Assembly: GCA_035547695.1 (NCBI GenBank)
Contig: DASZUK010000063.1
Coordinates: 1-64,000 of the forward strand
Direction of reading: 5' to 3'
DNA from: DASZUK01 sp035547695
GTDB taxonomy: Bacteria > Actinomycetota > Acidimicrobiia > Acidimicrobiales > RAAP-2
Length of the DNA: 64,000 nucleotides
The notes below the pieces were generated by a model, which saw only the letters and a list, made by a program, of their open reading frames with translations, searched no databases and had not been told where the DNA came from. The translations under genes were made by a program, and so were the position numbers. Positions 1 through 9,814 of the stretch are shown here, piece by piece. Each line of letters starts with the position of its first letter. Position 1 is the first letter of the stretch.

Positions 1-21
1 CCATCGTGGCGCCCGGTGGCG

Positions 22-71
22 GGCCGGGCTCCACGCGGCCCCCCGGGGGCCGGGCTCCACGCGGCCCCCGG
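22..71. repeat. Two tandem GC-rich units upstream of the first gene
   Basis: Two nearly identical units of about 25 bases, each containing GGCCGGGCTCCACGCGGCC, lie directly before the promoter of the acyl-CoA ligase-like gene. Each unit can pair with itself as a GC hairpin. The core resembles the 3' half of the CRISPR repeats found later in the window (GGCCGGGCTCC is shared), but the rest differs, so I treat it as a simple GC repeat. Function unknown. Confidence 0.5.
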
Positions 72-123
72 GGGTGGGCGGCCGTGGCCCACCGGCGGCG
101 CCGCCGGTCGGTACCATCCGTCC

Positions 124-1809
124 ATGCTCATCGACGGCGGCGCCCTGGGCGGCCCGATCTGCCCCCTGGACCAGTTGACGGCGGCCGGGCTGGCCGCCGA
201 CCCCGACGCCGTCGCGGTGGCGTCGGCGGCCGGGACCCTCACCTGGACGGCGCTGGAGGCGGCGGCCACCACCCTGGCCACCCGGTACCGGGCCCTCGGC
301 CTGGCCCCGGGGGACCGGTTGGCGTCGCTGATGCCGAACCGGGTGGAGCTGGTGGTGCACTACCTGGCCTGCTTCAAGGCCGGGTTGGTGGCCACGCCGC
401 TGAACTACCGGTACACCGCCCGCGAGATCGACCACGCCCTGGCGGTCAGCGGCGCGTCGGCCGTGGTGGCCCACGTGGAGCGGGCCGCCGACCTGGCCGC
501 CAGCGGGGAGGTGCCGAAGCTGCCGTTGGGGGTGGTGGCGTTCGGCGAGCAGGAGGTGGGCGGCGACGCGCCCGCCGCCCCGGCCATGCCGGCCGCCCCG
601 GCCATCGGGGCTGCCCCGGCCGTGCCGGCTGCCCCGGCCATCGGGGCTGCCCCGCCCGTGCCGGCTGCCCCGGCCCTCGGGGCGGCCCACCGGCTGGAGG
701 ACCTGCTCGCCGGGGAGCCGGCCCCGGTCACGCTGGCGCCACCGGACCCGTCGGCGCCGGCGGCCATCTTCTTCACCTCCGGCAGCACCGGGCCGGCCAA
801 GGGGGTGACCCACAGCCACGAGACGCTGCGGTGGATGTTCGCCAGCACGGTGGCCGCCCTGGGGGTGGCCGCCGACGACGTCTGCCTGCCGGGGTCGTCG
901 ATGTCGCACATCGGGGCGTTCATGTTCGGCCTGGCCTCCCTGTCGGTCGGGGCCCCGGTGGTGGTGGCCCGCAGCGTCGACGCCCACGAGGTGCTGCCGC
1001 TGCTGCGGACCTGGCGGCCGACCATCCTGACGATGCTGCCGGCGGCGCTGACGGCGATCGTCAGGGACCACGACGTGCTGCCCGACGACTTCGGCAGCCT
1101 CCGCATCTGCCGGGCCGGCGCCGACAAGGTGTCGAGCGAGCTGCTGGCCGAGTTCGCCGCCCTGGCCGGGTTCCAGATCGATGAGGGCTACGGCATGACC
1201 GAGGTGGGGTTGGCCACCCTGAACCCGCCGGCCGGGGTCATCAAGGCCGGGTCCATCGGCCGGCCGGTGGACGGGTTCCGGATCGCCATTCGCGACGACG
1301 ACCACCAGTTGGTGGCCGCCGGTGCGGTCGGGCGGGTGTGGATCGAGGCCCGCAGCCGGATGCTCGGCTACTGGGAGGCCCCGACAGCCACCGCCGAGGT
1401 GGTCCGGGAGGGGTGGTTGGACTCCGGCGACCTGGCCAGCGCCGACGACGACGGCTACCTGTGGTTCTTCGGCCGCAAGAAGCAGATCATCGTCCACGAC
1501 GGCTCCAACATCAGCCCGCTGGAGGTGGAGTCGGCCCTGATGGAGCACCCCGACGTGGCCCTGGCCGGGGTGGTCGGCATCCACGACGCGGTGCATGGCG
1601 AGAACGTCCGGGCCTACGTCACCCTGCGGCCCGGATCGCCGCCGTGCACCAGCGCGGACCTGATCGTCTTCTGCCGGGAACGGGTCGGCTACAAGGCCCC
1701 CGAAGAGGTGGTGTTCCTGGACGACATGCCGCTGAACCCCACCGGCAAGATCGACCGGGCGGGCCTGAAGGCCCTGGCCGAGGACCACCTGCACCCCCAC
1801 CTGGCCTGA
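124..1809 (+). CDS. AMP-binding acyl-CoA synthetase/ligase family protein
   Basis: A 561-residue member of the adenylate-forming (ANL) superfamily, expected to activate a carboxylic acid with ATP and pass it to CoA; the substrate cannot be told. The phosphate-binding motif FFTSGSTGPAKG lies at about residues 216-227, YGMTEVG follows in the adenylate-binding region, DSGDLASADDDGYLWFFGRKK marks the hinge, and PTGKIDR near residue 541 carries the catalytic lysine of the C-terminal lid. ATG at 124 is chosen because a TACCAT -10 box (112-117) sits 6 nt upstream, so the mRNA is probably leaderless. Residues about 150-190 are an Ala/Pro-rich repeat (AAPAIGAAP units) absent from typical family members and probably a surface loop expansion. 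It stands alone in its orientation group with the next gene. Confidence 0.88.
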   Translation: MLIDGGALGGPICPLDQLTAAGLAADPDAVAVASAAGTLTWTALEAAATTLATRYRALGLAPGDRLASLMPNRVELVVHYLACFKAGLVATPLNYRYTAREIDHALAVSGASAVVAHVERAADLAASGEVPKLPLGVVAFGEQEVGGDAPAAPAMPAAPAIGAAPAVPAAPAIGAAPPVPAAPALGAAHRLEDLLAGEPAPVTLAPPDPSAPAAIFFTSGSTGPAKGVTHSHETLRWMFASTVAALGVAADDVCLPGSSMSHIGAFMFGLASLSVGAPVVVARSVDAHEVLPLLRTWRPTILTMLPAALTAIVRDHDVLPDDFGSLRICRAGADKVSSELLAEFAALAGFQIDEGYGMTEVGLATLNPPAGVIKAGSIGRPVDGFRIAIRDDDHQLVAAGAVGRVWIEARSRMLGYWEAPTATAEVVREGWLDSGDLASADDDGYLWFFGRKKQIIVHDGSNISPLEVESALMEHPDVALAGVVGIHDAVHGENVRAYVTLRPGSPPCTSADLIVFCRERVGYKAPEEVVFLDDMPLNPTGKIDRAGLKALAEDHLHPHLA

Positions 1810-1924
1810 ACGGCGTCGCCGGCTCCGGCGGCGACGCCCGGCGACCGCGGGCGACCGGCGGTCGGCGCCGGGCCTTGCGGTCGGGTGCGGCCTACCGGGT
1901 CCCCCCAACCCCTACGCTGGGACC

Positions 1925-2455
1925 ATGCTGTGGTACGGGCATGGCGCGTCCTGGGTCTTCGTGGTCATCGTCATCGCCTTCTTCGTCGCCCGCACCGTGG
2001 CCGTCCGGCGGCGCGGGCCCGGCAACCGGCAGGGTGGCCCGGGGCCGTACGGCGGTCCCTCCAGGGGCCCCTACGGTGGCGGCCCCTACGGCGGGCCGTA
2101 CGGCAGGGGCCCGTACGGGGGCGGCCCGGGTATGCCGACAGCGACGTCGACAGGGTCGACAGGGTCGTCCCCGGCGGGGTCCGGATCGACACGGCCGGCG
2201 TCGACGCCGTCCGGCGATGCCGGGCCGGGTCGGACCGGTGCGCCGGCCCCGGCGTACGGCACCACCGAGCGTGCGACCGCTGCCGGCAACGGCAACGGGT
2301 CGGCCAACGGCCACACCGGGGTCCCGGCCGGCTGGCTGGTGGACCCGTCGGGGAGGCACCAGCAGCGGTACTGGTCCGGGACCACCTGGACGGAGCACGT
2401 GGCGGACGACGGGGTGCCCGGCCTGGACCCGCCGCCCGGCGCCCCGCCGGCCTGA
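1925..2455 (+). CDS. DUF2510 domain membrane protein
   Basis: A 176-residue protein with one N-terminal membrane segment (about residues 9-28, SWVFVVIVIAFFVARTVAV), a flexible Gly/Tyr/Pro-rich and then Ser/Thr/Ala-rich middle, and a C-terminal DUF2510 module (PAGWLVDPSGRHQQRYWSG then TTWTEHV). DUF2510 is a short Trp-rich domain common in actinobacterial membrane proteins with no known biochemical role. The GPYGG-type repeats (residues about 38-65) are low complexity. A TACGCT -10 box at 1913-1918 lies 6 nt before the ATG, again suggesting a leaderless transcript. Function unknown. Confidence 0.8.
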   Translation: MLWYGHGASWVFVVIVIAFFVARTVAVRRRGPGNRQGGPGPYGGPSRGPYGGGPYGGPYGRGPYGGGPGMPTATSTGSTGSSPAGSGSTRPASTPSGDAGPGRTGAPAPAYGTTERATAAGNGNGSANGHTGVPAGWLVDPSGRHQQRYWSGTTWTEHVADDGVPGLDPPPGAPPA

Positions 2456-2468
2456 CGGCCGCCCGGCC

Positions 2469-2711
2469 CTACCGGCGGTGCTGGTTGGGCCGCAGGCCCA
2501 GGGTGCGGAGCAGGAACCTGCCGAACCGGCCGGGCTGGTCGTTGTGGTGGCCGGCGTCGTTGTGGTGGCCGGCACTGTGGCCCTCACGACCGACCCCGGT
2601 GGCGGCGCCGCCGCCGAGCCCGGCCAACGGGATCTCGTTGGGCTCCTCGTACTTGGGCACCTTCGGCAGTGCCCGCCGGGGCTTGCGTGGCTTGATGCCC
2701 TTGGATCCCAT
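2469..2711 (-). CDS. Small basic hypothetical protein
   Basis: An 80-residue protein starting MGSKGIKPRKPRRALPKV, very basic at the N terminus, with a Gly-rich centre, a His/Asn/Asp duplication (AGHHNDAGHHND) and a basic C-terminal tail. It follows the maleylpyruvate-isomerase-like gene by 11 nt on the same strand, so the two are probably co-transcribed. No family is recognised. Length, compact spacing and conserved-looking basic ends suggest a real gene, but the evidence is modest. Confidence 0.6.
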   Translation of the reverse strand: MGSKGIKPRKPRRALPKVPKYEEPNEIPLAGLGGGAATGVGREGHSAGHHNDAGHHNDQPGRFGRFLLRTLGLRPNQHRR

Positions 2712-2722
2712 GGCCCCCTCTT

Positions 2723-3322
2723 CTACCAGTTGCCGGGCACCGGCGCCGGACCGCGGCCGATGACCCAGGCCAGGAGCTGGTTGGGGTCGGTCCGCTTGGG
2801 CAGCCGCACGAGCTCCCGCGGCAGCCAGGCCGCCACCAGGTCCTGCGGCCAGTCGGCGGCGGTGTACCCGAGGCCGAGGTCGGCGTGGTGCACCTCCACC
2901 TCCCGCCAGCGGGTGAACAGCATGGTGTGGGCCGGCCGCTCGGCCCCGCTGACGTCCCGGGTGGGCCGGTCCCAGGCCTCCCGGGGAACGGTGGCGCAGC
3001 GCTCCTCCAGCCGGAGGGCGCTGTCCCGGACGTCGGCGACCAGCTCCGCCGCCGGCCGGCCGGCGCCCTCGGCGATGTCGGCGGCCCGGCCGGCGTAGCC
3101 CCCGGGGTACTGGTCGACCACCTCGCACCGGGCGGCGCCGTCGAGCCGCCGGACCACGCTGTCGGCGTTGCGGGCGATATGGGTCAGGACGTGGCCGACG
3201 GTCCAGTCCGGCAGCCGGCTGGCCGCCCGGGCCTGGGTGTCGGTCAAGCCGGCGATGCGGTCCAACAGCGTCTGGTGGGACCGCCGGCAGCCGTCGATGT
3301 CCATGGTCGGGATGCCTGCCAC
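2723..3322 (-). CDS. Maleylpyruvate isomerase family, mycothiol-dependent type (DinB-like)
   Basis: A 199-residue four-helix-bundle protein of the MDMPI/DinB-like superfamily (TIGR03083 type). Members bind a divalent metal through three histidines; in the founding enzyme the cofactor is mycothiol. Visible metal-site candidates are the His residues in WTVGHVLTHIARN (about residue 48) and REVEVHHADLGLGY (about residue 146). The C-terminal part (LPRELVRLPKR) fits the family's extra domain. The actual substrate is unknown, since most paralogues have not been assayed. The start GTG at 3322 is favoured by a TAGATA-type box about 7 nt upstream; an ATG six codons inside is the alternative. Confidence 0.85.
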   Translation of the reverse strand: MAGIPTMDIDGCRRSHQTLLDRIAGLTDTQARAASRLPDWTVGHVLTHIARNADSVVRRLDGAARCEVVDQYPGGYAGRAADIAEGAGRPAAELVADVRDSALRLEERCATVPREAWDRPTRDVSGAERPAHTMLFTRWREVEVHHADLGLGYTAADWPQDLVAAWLPRELVRLPKRTDPNQLLAWVIGRGPAPVPGNW

Positions 3323-3375
3323 CGGGCCTATCTATCACCGCAGGTCCCCTTGTAGACGGCATAGCCTGACCGACC

Positions 3376-4650
3376 GTGCCGCAGCCGCCGGGGCTCCGCC
3401 TGTACCGATGGCAGGACCTGCCGGTGGTGGCGGTGGGGTTGCTGACCCTGGCGGCCGGGTTCGGCCAGTTCGGCGCCGTGGCCGCCCTGGGGGACGTGGC
3501 CCGGACGTTCGGCCACGTTTCCGGCGGGGCCAGCTTCGCCGACGAGGCCGGCCTGTCCGGGACGGTGCTCGGCGTCGGCCTGGCCGTCATCCGCCTGGCC
3601 TCCCTCGGCGGGCTGCCGCTGGCCGGGCTGGCCGACCGGTTCGGCCGGCGGCCGATGCTGCTGGCAAGCTGCGCCGTGGGGCTGCTGCTGACGGTGGCGG
3701 CCGCCCTCAGCCCCAGCTACTGGTCGTTCGTGGTCATCTTCGCCCTCGGCCGGCCCTTCCTCAGCGCCACCGTCGGCGTGGCCCAGGTCAGCGTGGTCGA
3801 GCTGACCGGCAGCAGCCAGCGGGCCAAGGGGGTGGCCCTGATCGCCGCCGGCTACGCCGTCGGGGCCGGCATCACCGCCATCGTGCACGGCCTGGCCAAG
3901 CACACCTTCGGGTTCCGGGGCATCCTGGCCCTGGCGGCGGTGCCGCTGGTGCTGCTGCCCGTGGTGGCCCGACGGGTGGTGGAGCCGGACCGGTTCGCCC
4001 GGCTGGCCGCCGCCGGGCACGCCGAGCCCATCCTGGGCCCGGTGGCCCGGCCCTACCGGGGCCGGCTGCTGGTGGTGGCCCTGCTGGCCTTCGCCGTGTC
4101 GGTCATCACCGGTCCGGCCAACACCCTGGTGTTCATCTACGCCCAGAACGTCCTCGGGGTGTCCGGCTGGGTCACCTCGGCCATGGTGGTGGCCGCCGGC
4201 GCGGTGGGCCTGGTGGGGCTGCTGGCCGGCCGGTGGCTGGCCGACCGGGTCGGCCGCCGCCCGACGGTGGCGGCGGCCATCGTCGGCATGGCCGCCGCCG
4301 GCACCTTCGCCTACTCCGGCTCCACCTCCGCCCTGGTGGTCGGCTACGTCGTCGGGGTCACCTCCGGGGCGGTGTTCGCCCCGGCCGGCGGGGCGCTGGC
4401 CAGCGAGCTGTTCCCGACGGCGGTCCGGGCGTCGGTGGCCGGCTGGTACATCGCCGCCGGCGTCCTCGGCGCGGTGGCCGGCCTGCTGGTGTTCGGCGCC
4501 GTCGCCGACGTCGGCGGGGTAGCCAACCATGCCCAACTGGCCGCGGCGGCCACCTTCCTGCCGATGGTCCTGGCCACCGGCCTCCTGCTGCTCCTCCCCG
4601 AGACCCGGGGGCGGGAGCTGGAGGACCTGTGGCCGTCCGCCGGGAGGTGA
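3376..4650 (+). CDS. Major facilitator superfamily transporter
   Basis: A 424-residue integral membrane protein with about 12 hydrophobic segments. The MFS signature loop GLADRFGRRPML lies between segments 2 and 3 (about residue 88), and its second-half counterpart LADRVGRRPTVAA lies near residue 288. Such carriers move small molecules by uniport, symport or drug/proton antiport; the substrate cannot be inferred. The GTG start has a TAGCCT -10 box 8 nt upstream (3362-3367), consistent with a leaderless mRNA. It converges on the decarboxylase-like gene with a 74-nt gap. Confidence 0.9.
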   Translation: MPQPPGLRLYRWQDLPVVAVGLLTLAAGFGQFGAVAALGDVARTFGHVSGGASFADEAGLSGTVLGVGLAVIRLASLGGLPLAGLADRFGRRPMLLASCAVGLLLTVAAALSPSYWSFVVIFALGRPFLSATVGVAQVSVVELTGSSQRAKGVALIAAGYAVGAGITAIVHGLAKHTFGFRGILALAAVPLVLLPVVARRVVEPDRFARLAAAGHAEPILGPVARPYRGRLLVVALLAFAVSVITGPANTLVFIYAQNVLGVSGWVTSAMVVAAGAVGLVGLLAGRWLADRVGRRPTVAAAIVGMAAAGTFAYSGSTSALVVGYVVGVTSGAVFAPAGGALASELFPTAVRASVAGWYIAAGVLGAVAGLLVFGAVADVGGVANHAQLAAAATFLPMVLATGLLLLLPETRGRELEDLWPSAGR

Positions 4651-4724
4651 CGGCCGGGGCACCCGCCGCCGGTAGGTGGGCCGCCGCCGGGGCCCGCCGG
4701 AGGCCCATCGTCACCGGCCGACGG

Positions 4725-6263
<1,539 letters not shown>

Positions 6264-6337
6264 CCGGCCACTGTAGAGGGGGGCGGTCCGGGCCGGCCCG
6301 GAACAGCGCCTTCTCGGTCCCGAACTACCGTGGCGCG

Positions 6338-7129
6338 GTGAGCGACGCCTGGGCTCCGCTGGCCGACCGGTTTGCCGACGAGGCCTACGCCTCGGTGAAG
6401 GGGTACGTGCGCACCTACGTGATGCACCACCACCTGCTGGACCACCTGCCGCCGGCCCCCGCGCCGGTGCTCGACGTCGGCGGCGGGGCCGGCCACCAGT
6501 CGTTCCCGCTGGCCCAGGCCGGCTACGAGGTGACCCTGTTGGACCCGTCGCCGGCGATGCTGGACAAGGCACGGCAGCGCCTCCGGCGGCTGCCCGCCGA
6601 GGTGCAGGCACGGGTGGCCCTGGTGCAGGCCGACGGCGAGCACGCCGACGAGGCCGTCGGCGGCCGCCGCTTCGCCGCGGTGCTCTGCCACGGCGTCCTG
6701 GGCTACCTGGACCGGCCGGAGCCGCTGGTGGACCAGCTCTGCCGGTGCGCGGCCCCCGAGGGGGTGGTGTCGATCATGACCGGCAACGCCAGGGCCGCGG
6801 CGGTGCGCCCGGCCCTGGAGCGCCGGTGGGAGGACGCCCTGGCGTCCTTCGACGCCAGGACCGAGGTCGGGGTGCTGGGAGTGCCCGGCCGGGCCGACAC
6901 CGTGGAGGAGGTCGGCGACCTCCTGCGCCACCGCGGCGTGGAACCGGTCTGCTGGTACGGGGTGTGGCTGTTCGTCGACTGGCTCGAGTTCAGCGGCGTC
7001 CAACTGGACCCCGACGACGCCGACCAGGTGGCGGCCACCGCCGCGGTCGAGCTCGAAGCCAGCCGCCGCGACCCCTATCGGCAGCTCAGCCGGGTCTTCC
7101 ATCTGGTGGGGCGCAACGGACCGGGCTGA
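6338..7129 (+). CDS. SAM-dependent methyltransferase, class I
   Basis: A 263-residue Rossmann-fold methyltransferase. Motif I is VLDVGGGAGHQSFPLAQAG (about residues 45-63), followed by the acidic end of strand 2 (VTLLDPSPAML) that binds the SAM ribose, and motif III-like FAAVLCHGVLGYLDRPEPLV. The architecture resembles CmoM/SmtA-type enzymes, which methylate tRNA or small molecules; the target here is not evident. The GTG start is supported by TACCGT at 6326-6331, 6 nt upstream. It is divergent from the PLP-enzyme gene, whose own -10 box is only about 50 nt away. Confidence 0.85.
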   Translation: MSDAWAPLADRFADEAYASVKGYVRTYVMHHHLLDHLPPAPAPVLDVGGGAGHQSFPLAQAGYEVTLLDPSPAMLDKARQRLRRLPAEVQARVALVQADGEHADEAVGGRRFAAVLCHGVLGYLDRPEPLVDQLCRCAAPEGVVSIMTGNARAAAVRPALERRWEDALASFDARTEVGVLGVPGRADTVEEVGDLLRHRGVEPVCWYGVWLFVDWLEFSGVQLDPDDADQVAATAAVELEASRRDPYRQLSRVFHLVGRNGPG

Positions 7130-7150
7130 CCGCCCCGCCGATGCGGCGGT

Positions 7151-8047
7151 TCAGCCGGCGGCGGCGATGACCGCGGCGGCGGTGTCGAACGACCGCCGGG
7201 CCATGTCGGTGAGCGGCCCGGTGCGGAACGTGCGGGACAGGATCTCGACGCCGTACGGCCCGTCGTAGCCCGCCGCCCTGGTCGCCCGGTAGAACCCGGC
7301 GAGGTCGAACTGGCCCTCCCCGCACAGCTTCCGGTTCCGGATGGTGTCCTCGAACGCCGACCCCGGCGCCGGGGGGCCGCCGTCGTCCAGCTCGACGTGC
7401 CGCAGGCAGCCGGCCGGGAGGGCGGCGACCGAGGCCAGCGGGGTGCCGGTGCGGTGCACGTGCCACATGTCCAACAGCACCCCCCCGTTGGGGGCGTCGG
7501 CCCCCTGCACCAACTGCACCGCCGCGTCCAGCGAGCTGACGTTGCCGATCGGCAGCATCTCGATCACGATGGACGTGCCCACCTCGGCGGCGTCCGCGCA
7601 CAGGTCCGCGAACGACGCCGCCATCCGCTCCGGGCCGACGTCCTCCGCGTCGTCGGCCAGGGTGCCGACCACCTTGACGTGCCGGGCCCGGAGCTCGCCC
7701 GCGGCCCGCAGCAGGTCCCGCCGGACCTGGTCGGACCGGGCCCGGGCGTCGCCGCCGGCGAACCAGTCGGTGAGGGCTTCCAGCTCGACCACGGTGATGC
7801 CGTGGTCGTCGAGCACCGACCGCATCTTCCCGAACCCCAGCGTGGCCTCCAGGTGGAGCAGCTCCACGTACGACAGCCCGAACCCGACGTACCCCGCTGC
7901 CGCCGCCGCGGCCACCCGGTCCTCGAACGGCCACGGGCTGATCGGTGCGGCGTCCAGCACGTCGATGTCCCCGGCCACCGTCCAGTAGCTGGCGATCAGG
8001 TCCGGGGCCGCCGGCACCGAGCTCTCCGGCGCAGAGTCAGATGGCAC
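7151..8047 (-). CDS. Sugar phosphate isomerase/epimerase (xylose isomerase-like TIM barrel)
   Basis: A 298-residue AP-endonuclease-2/xylose-isomerase-type TIM barrel. Family-typical metal and substrate positions are visible: Glu in TVVELEAL, Glu in SIVIEMLPIGN, Asp/His in GVLLDMWHVHRTG, and Glu in YGVEILS. Such proteins epimerise or dehydrate sugars and inositols; the pathway cannot be named. The GTG start has a TAGGCT -10 box 6 nt upstream (complement of 8054-8059), so the mRNA is probably leaderless. It is followed by no co-directional partner within the window. Confidence 0.85.
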   Translation of the reverse strand: MPSDSAPESSVPAAPDLIASYWTVAGDIDVLDAAPISPWPFEDRVAAAAAAGYVGFGLSYVELLHLEATLGFGKMRSVLDDHGITVVELEALTDWFAGGDARARSDQVRRDLLRAAGELRARHVKVVGTLADDAEDVGPERMAASFADLCADAAEVGTSIVIEMLPIGNVSSLDAAVQLVQGADAPNGGVLLDMWHVHRTGTPLASVAALPAGCLRHVELDDGGPPAPGSAFEDTIRNRKLCGEGQFDLAGFYRATRAAGYDGPYGVEILSRTFRTGPLTDMARRSFDTAAAVIAAAG

Positions 8048-8110
8048 GGGATCAGCCTACCAAACGGTCGGTCGTTATCGGAGGGGTGAGGGGGTGAGGG
8101 GGGCGGCGCC

Positions 8111-8155
8111 GGCCCTCCACGACCCGGCCCTCTACGACCCGGCCCTCCACAACAG
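8111..8155. repeat. Three tandem 15-bp units at the end of the NHL gene
   Basis: Units beginning GGCCCTC(C/T)ACGACCC occur at 8111, 8126 and 8141, the third diverging at its end. The TAG stop codon of the NHL-repeat gene lies within the second unit, so changes in copy number or frame here would alter the protein's C terminus. Confidence 0.75.
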
Positions 8156-9358
8156 GGTCCCGGCGCCGTCCGGGCGCACCGCCGCGATGGCCGATGCGTC
8201 GGCGAACCCGCCGTCGGGGTTGGTGTCCACGTAGACGGTGCCGTCCGGCCCCACGGCGATGCCGGCCGGGGTGAAGTTCCGTATCCCGAGGTACCGGTCG
8301 GGTTGGTCGGGGCCGGACGGGAACGTCACCACGGCCTGTTCGCCGGCCGGGGTGAGGCGGACCACGGAGCCGCCGTCCATCGCCAGCACCGTGCCGGCCG
8401 GACCGGAGGCGAGACCGCCGTAGCCCCGGGGGTACAGGGTGCCCGGCACGCCGGCCAGGGTGCCGTCGGGGGTCACCATGAGGACGGACTTGGTGGCCTC
8501 CCCGAAGACGAACAGGTCGCCGGCGCCGTCGAAGGCCAGCCCGGCGGCGCCGTCGGCCGATGCGTCCACCGCCGGGCCGCCGACCCCGGCGAGGCCCTGC
8601 AGCGGACCCCGATGGCCGAGGACCGCGGTGAGGGTCCCGTCGGGCTGGACCGCCAGCACCTGCTGGCCGTCGGCCACGTACAGCTCGCCGGCCGGCGACA
8701 GGGCGACGGCCGTCGGGGTCGAGAGGGCCGCCCGGCCTGCCGGGGTGCCGTCGACCACCCAACCACCGCCCGGGCTGCCGCCCTGGCCGCCTCCCTGGCC
8801 GCCTTCCCGGCCTCCGCCGCCGACGACGGTGGTGATGATCCCGGCCGGTGACACGGCGCGCACCCGACCGTTGCCGGCGTCGGCGAAGTACAGGGTCCCG
8901 TCCGGGGCCACGACCATGCCGCCGGGACGGTCGATCTCGGCCGCCGTCGCCGGGCCGCCGTCGCCGGCGAACCCGGCGGTGCCGGTCCCGGCCACCACCC
9001 CGAAGGCCCCGCCGGGCAGCCGCTCCAGGATCTCGTTCCGCCGGTCGTCCGCGACGTACAGCCCCCCGTCCGGGGCCACGGCCAGCGCACCGGGGGCGTC
9101 CGGTCGGACGGCCGCCGGCGGTACGGCTCCCGGTGCGCTGCTCGGAGCGCCCTGCGTCGGCCGGGTGGGGTGGCCCGGGGGCGGCGAGCTGTCGCGGAGG
9201 ACGGTCGCGGTGATCCCGGCCACCGCTGCCGCCACGACCACCGTCACCGCCGCCCACAGCAGCCATCGGCGCCGTCGGCGGCGGCGGGCCTCCCGGATGA
9301 CGGCGTCGGCGTCAGGTGCGACCGCGTCCGTCGGGGGCCGGGTCTCGGCCGTCACCAT
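8132..9358 (-). CDS. Membrane-anchored NHL-repeat beta-propeller protein
   Basis: A 408-residue protein with an Arg-rich stretch (RRRRRRW) followed by one membrane segment at about residues 33-52, and an extracytoplasmic domain of NHL-type blades. Repeating cores such as ALAVAPDGGLYVADDRRNEI and GMVVAPDGTLYFADAGNGRV (about 40-60 residues apart) are typical. Such propellers bind ligands or partner proteins; no catalytic residues are evident. A Gly-rich insert (GGGGREGGQGGGQGGSPGGG) interrupts one blade. The gene is divergent from a GntR regulator, and its ATG sits inside a tandem 17-bp repeat that could be the operator, so control by that regulator is plausible. Confidence 0.82.
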   Translation of the reverse strand: MVTAETRPPTDAVAPDADAVIREARRRRRRRWLLWAAVTVVVAAAVAGITATVLRDSSPPPGHPTRPTQGAPSSAPGAVPPAAVRPDAPGALAVAPDGGLYVADDRRNEILERLPGGAFGVVAGTGTAGFAGDGGPATAAEIDRPGGMVVAPDGTLYFADAGNGRVRAVSPAGIITTVVGGGGREGGQGGGQGGSPGGGWVVDGTPAGRAALSTPTAVALSPAGELYVADGQQVLAVQPDGTLTAVLGHRGPLQGLAGVGGPAVDASADGAAGLAFDGAGDLFVFGEATKSVLMVTPDGTLAGVPGTLYPRGYGGLASGPAGTVLAMDGGSVVRLTPAGEQAVVTFPSGPDQPDRYLGIRNFTPAGIAVGPDGTVYVDTNPDGGFADASAIAAVRPDGAGTLLWRAGS

Positions 9359-9405
9359 GTCTCGGCCGTCACCATGTCTCGGCCATCACCATATGGTGAT
9401 ACTCT
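9342..9405. promoter_or_regulatory. Operator-like tandem repeats and palindrome between NHL and gntR genes
   Basis: Three direct 17-bp units (GTCTCGGCC(G/A)TCACCAT) occupy 9342-9358, 9359-9375 and 9376-9392. The last one runs into a perfect 16-bp palindrome, ATCACCATATGGTGAT (9385-9400), and a partial further copy (GTCACCAT) reaches the gntR start. A TACTCT box at 9400-9405 is a good -10 for gntR and abuts the palindrome. GntR-family proteins of the YtrA type bind such palindromes as dimers and repress themselves, so this is inferred to be their site. Confidence 0.7.
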
Positions 9406-9415
9406 GCATGTCACC

Positions 9416-9775
9416 ATGGACGATGTCAAGGACGATGGGAAGGTGGACCGGGGCGCCGGATTGCCCCTGCACGAGCAGGTGGCCGCGGCCATCCGCCGGG
9501 ACATCGTCGCCGGCGAGGTCCGCCCCGGCGGCCGGCTTCCCCCGGCCCGCGACATGGCCGCGGTCCTGGGTGTCCACCCCAACACGGTGCTGCGGGCGTT
9601 GCGGCAGCTCCGGGACGAGGGGGTGTTGGAGTTCCGGAGGGGGAGGGGGGTCACCGTGGTCGGCGAGCCCCAGCGCGGGATCGTGGCCGCCGAGGCCAGG
9701 GAGCTGCTCCGGCTGGCCCGGCGGTGGGGGCTGCGCCGGGAGGAGGTCGTCGCCATCATCGAGGCCCTGCCCTGA
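9416..9775 (+). CDS. GntR-family transcriptional regulator, YtrA-like
   Basis: A 119-residue regulator with an N-terminal winged helix: LPLHEQVAAAIRRDIVAGEV, RPGGRLPPARDMAAVLGVHP and NTVLRALRQLRDEGVLEF form the DNA-binding domain, and the short C-terminal helices (about residues 85-119) form a dimerisation tail, as in the YtrA subfamily. YtrA regulators usually accompany ABC transporters, but none is adjacent here; the divergent NHL-repeat membrane protein is the likely target. ATG 9416 follows a TACTCT box by 10 nt, so any 5' leader is minimal. Autoregulation through the palindrome at 9385-9400 is inferred. Confidence 0.85.
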   Translation: MDDVKDDGKVDRGAGLPLHEQVAAAIRRDIVAGEVRPGGRLPPARDMAAVLGVHPNTVLRALRQLRDEGVLEFRRGRGVTVVGEPQRGIVAAEARELLRLARRWGLRREEVVAIIEALP

Positions 9776-9814
9776 CTGGCCGTACCGGCCTCGGGCCAGG
9801 GGGGTCAGGGGGGG

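Noticed and set aside
22..71. Similarity of the first tandem repeat to the CRISPR repeat 3' half
   Set aside because: Only the GC-rich core is shared; the conserved CATTGCGGC end and a spacer-like period are missing.
6..1184. Long frame overlapping the acyl-CoA ligase-like gene in another frame
   Set aside because: Its product is a Gly/Arg/Pro-rich shadow without motifs, whereas the other frame carries all AMP-binding signatures. Many similar shadows in this GC-rich window were left out for the same reason.
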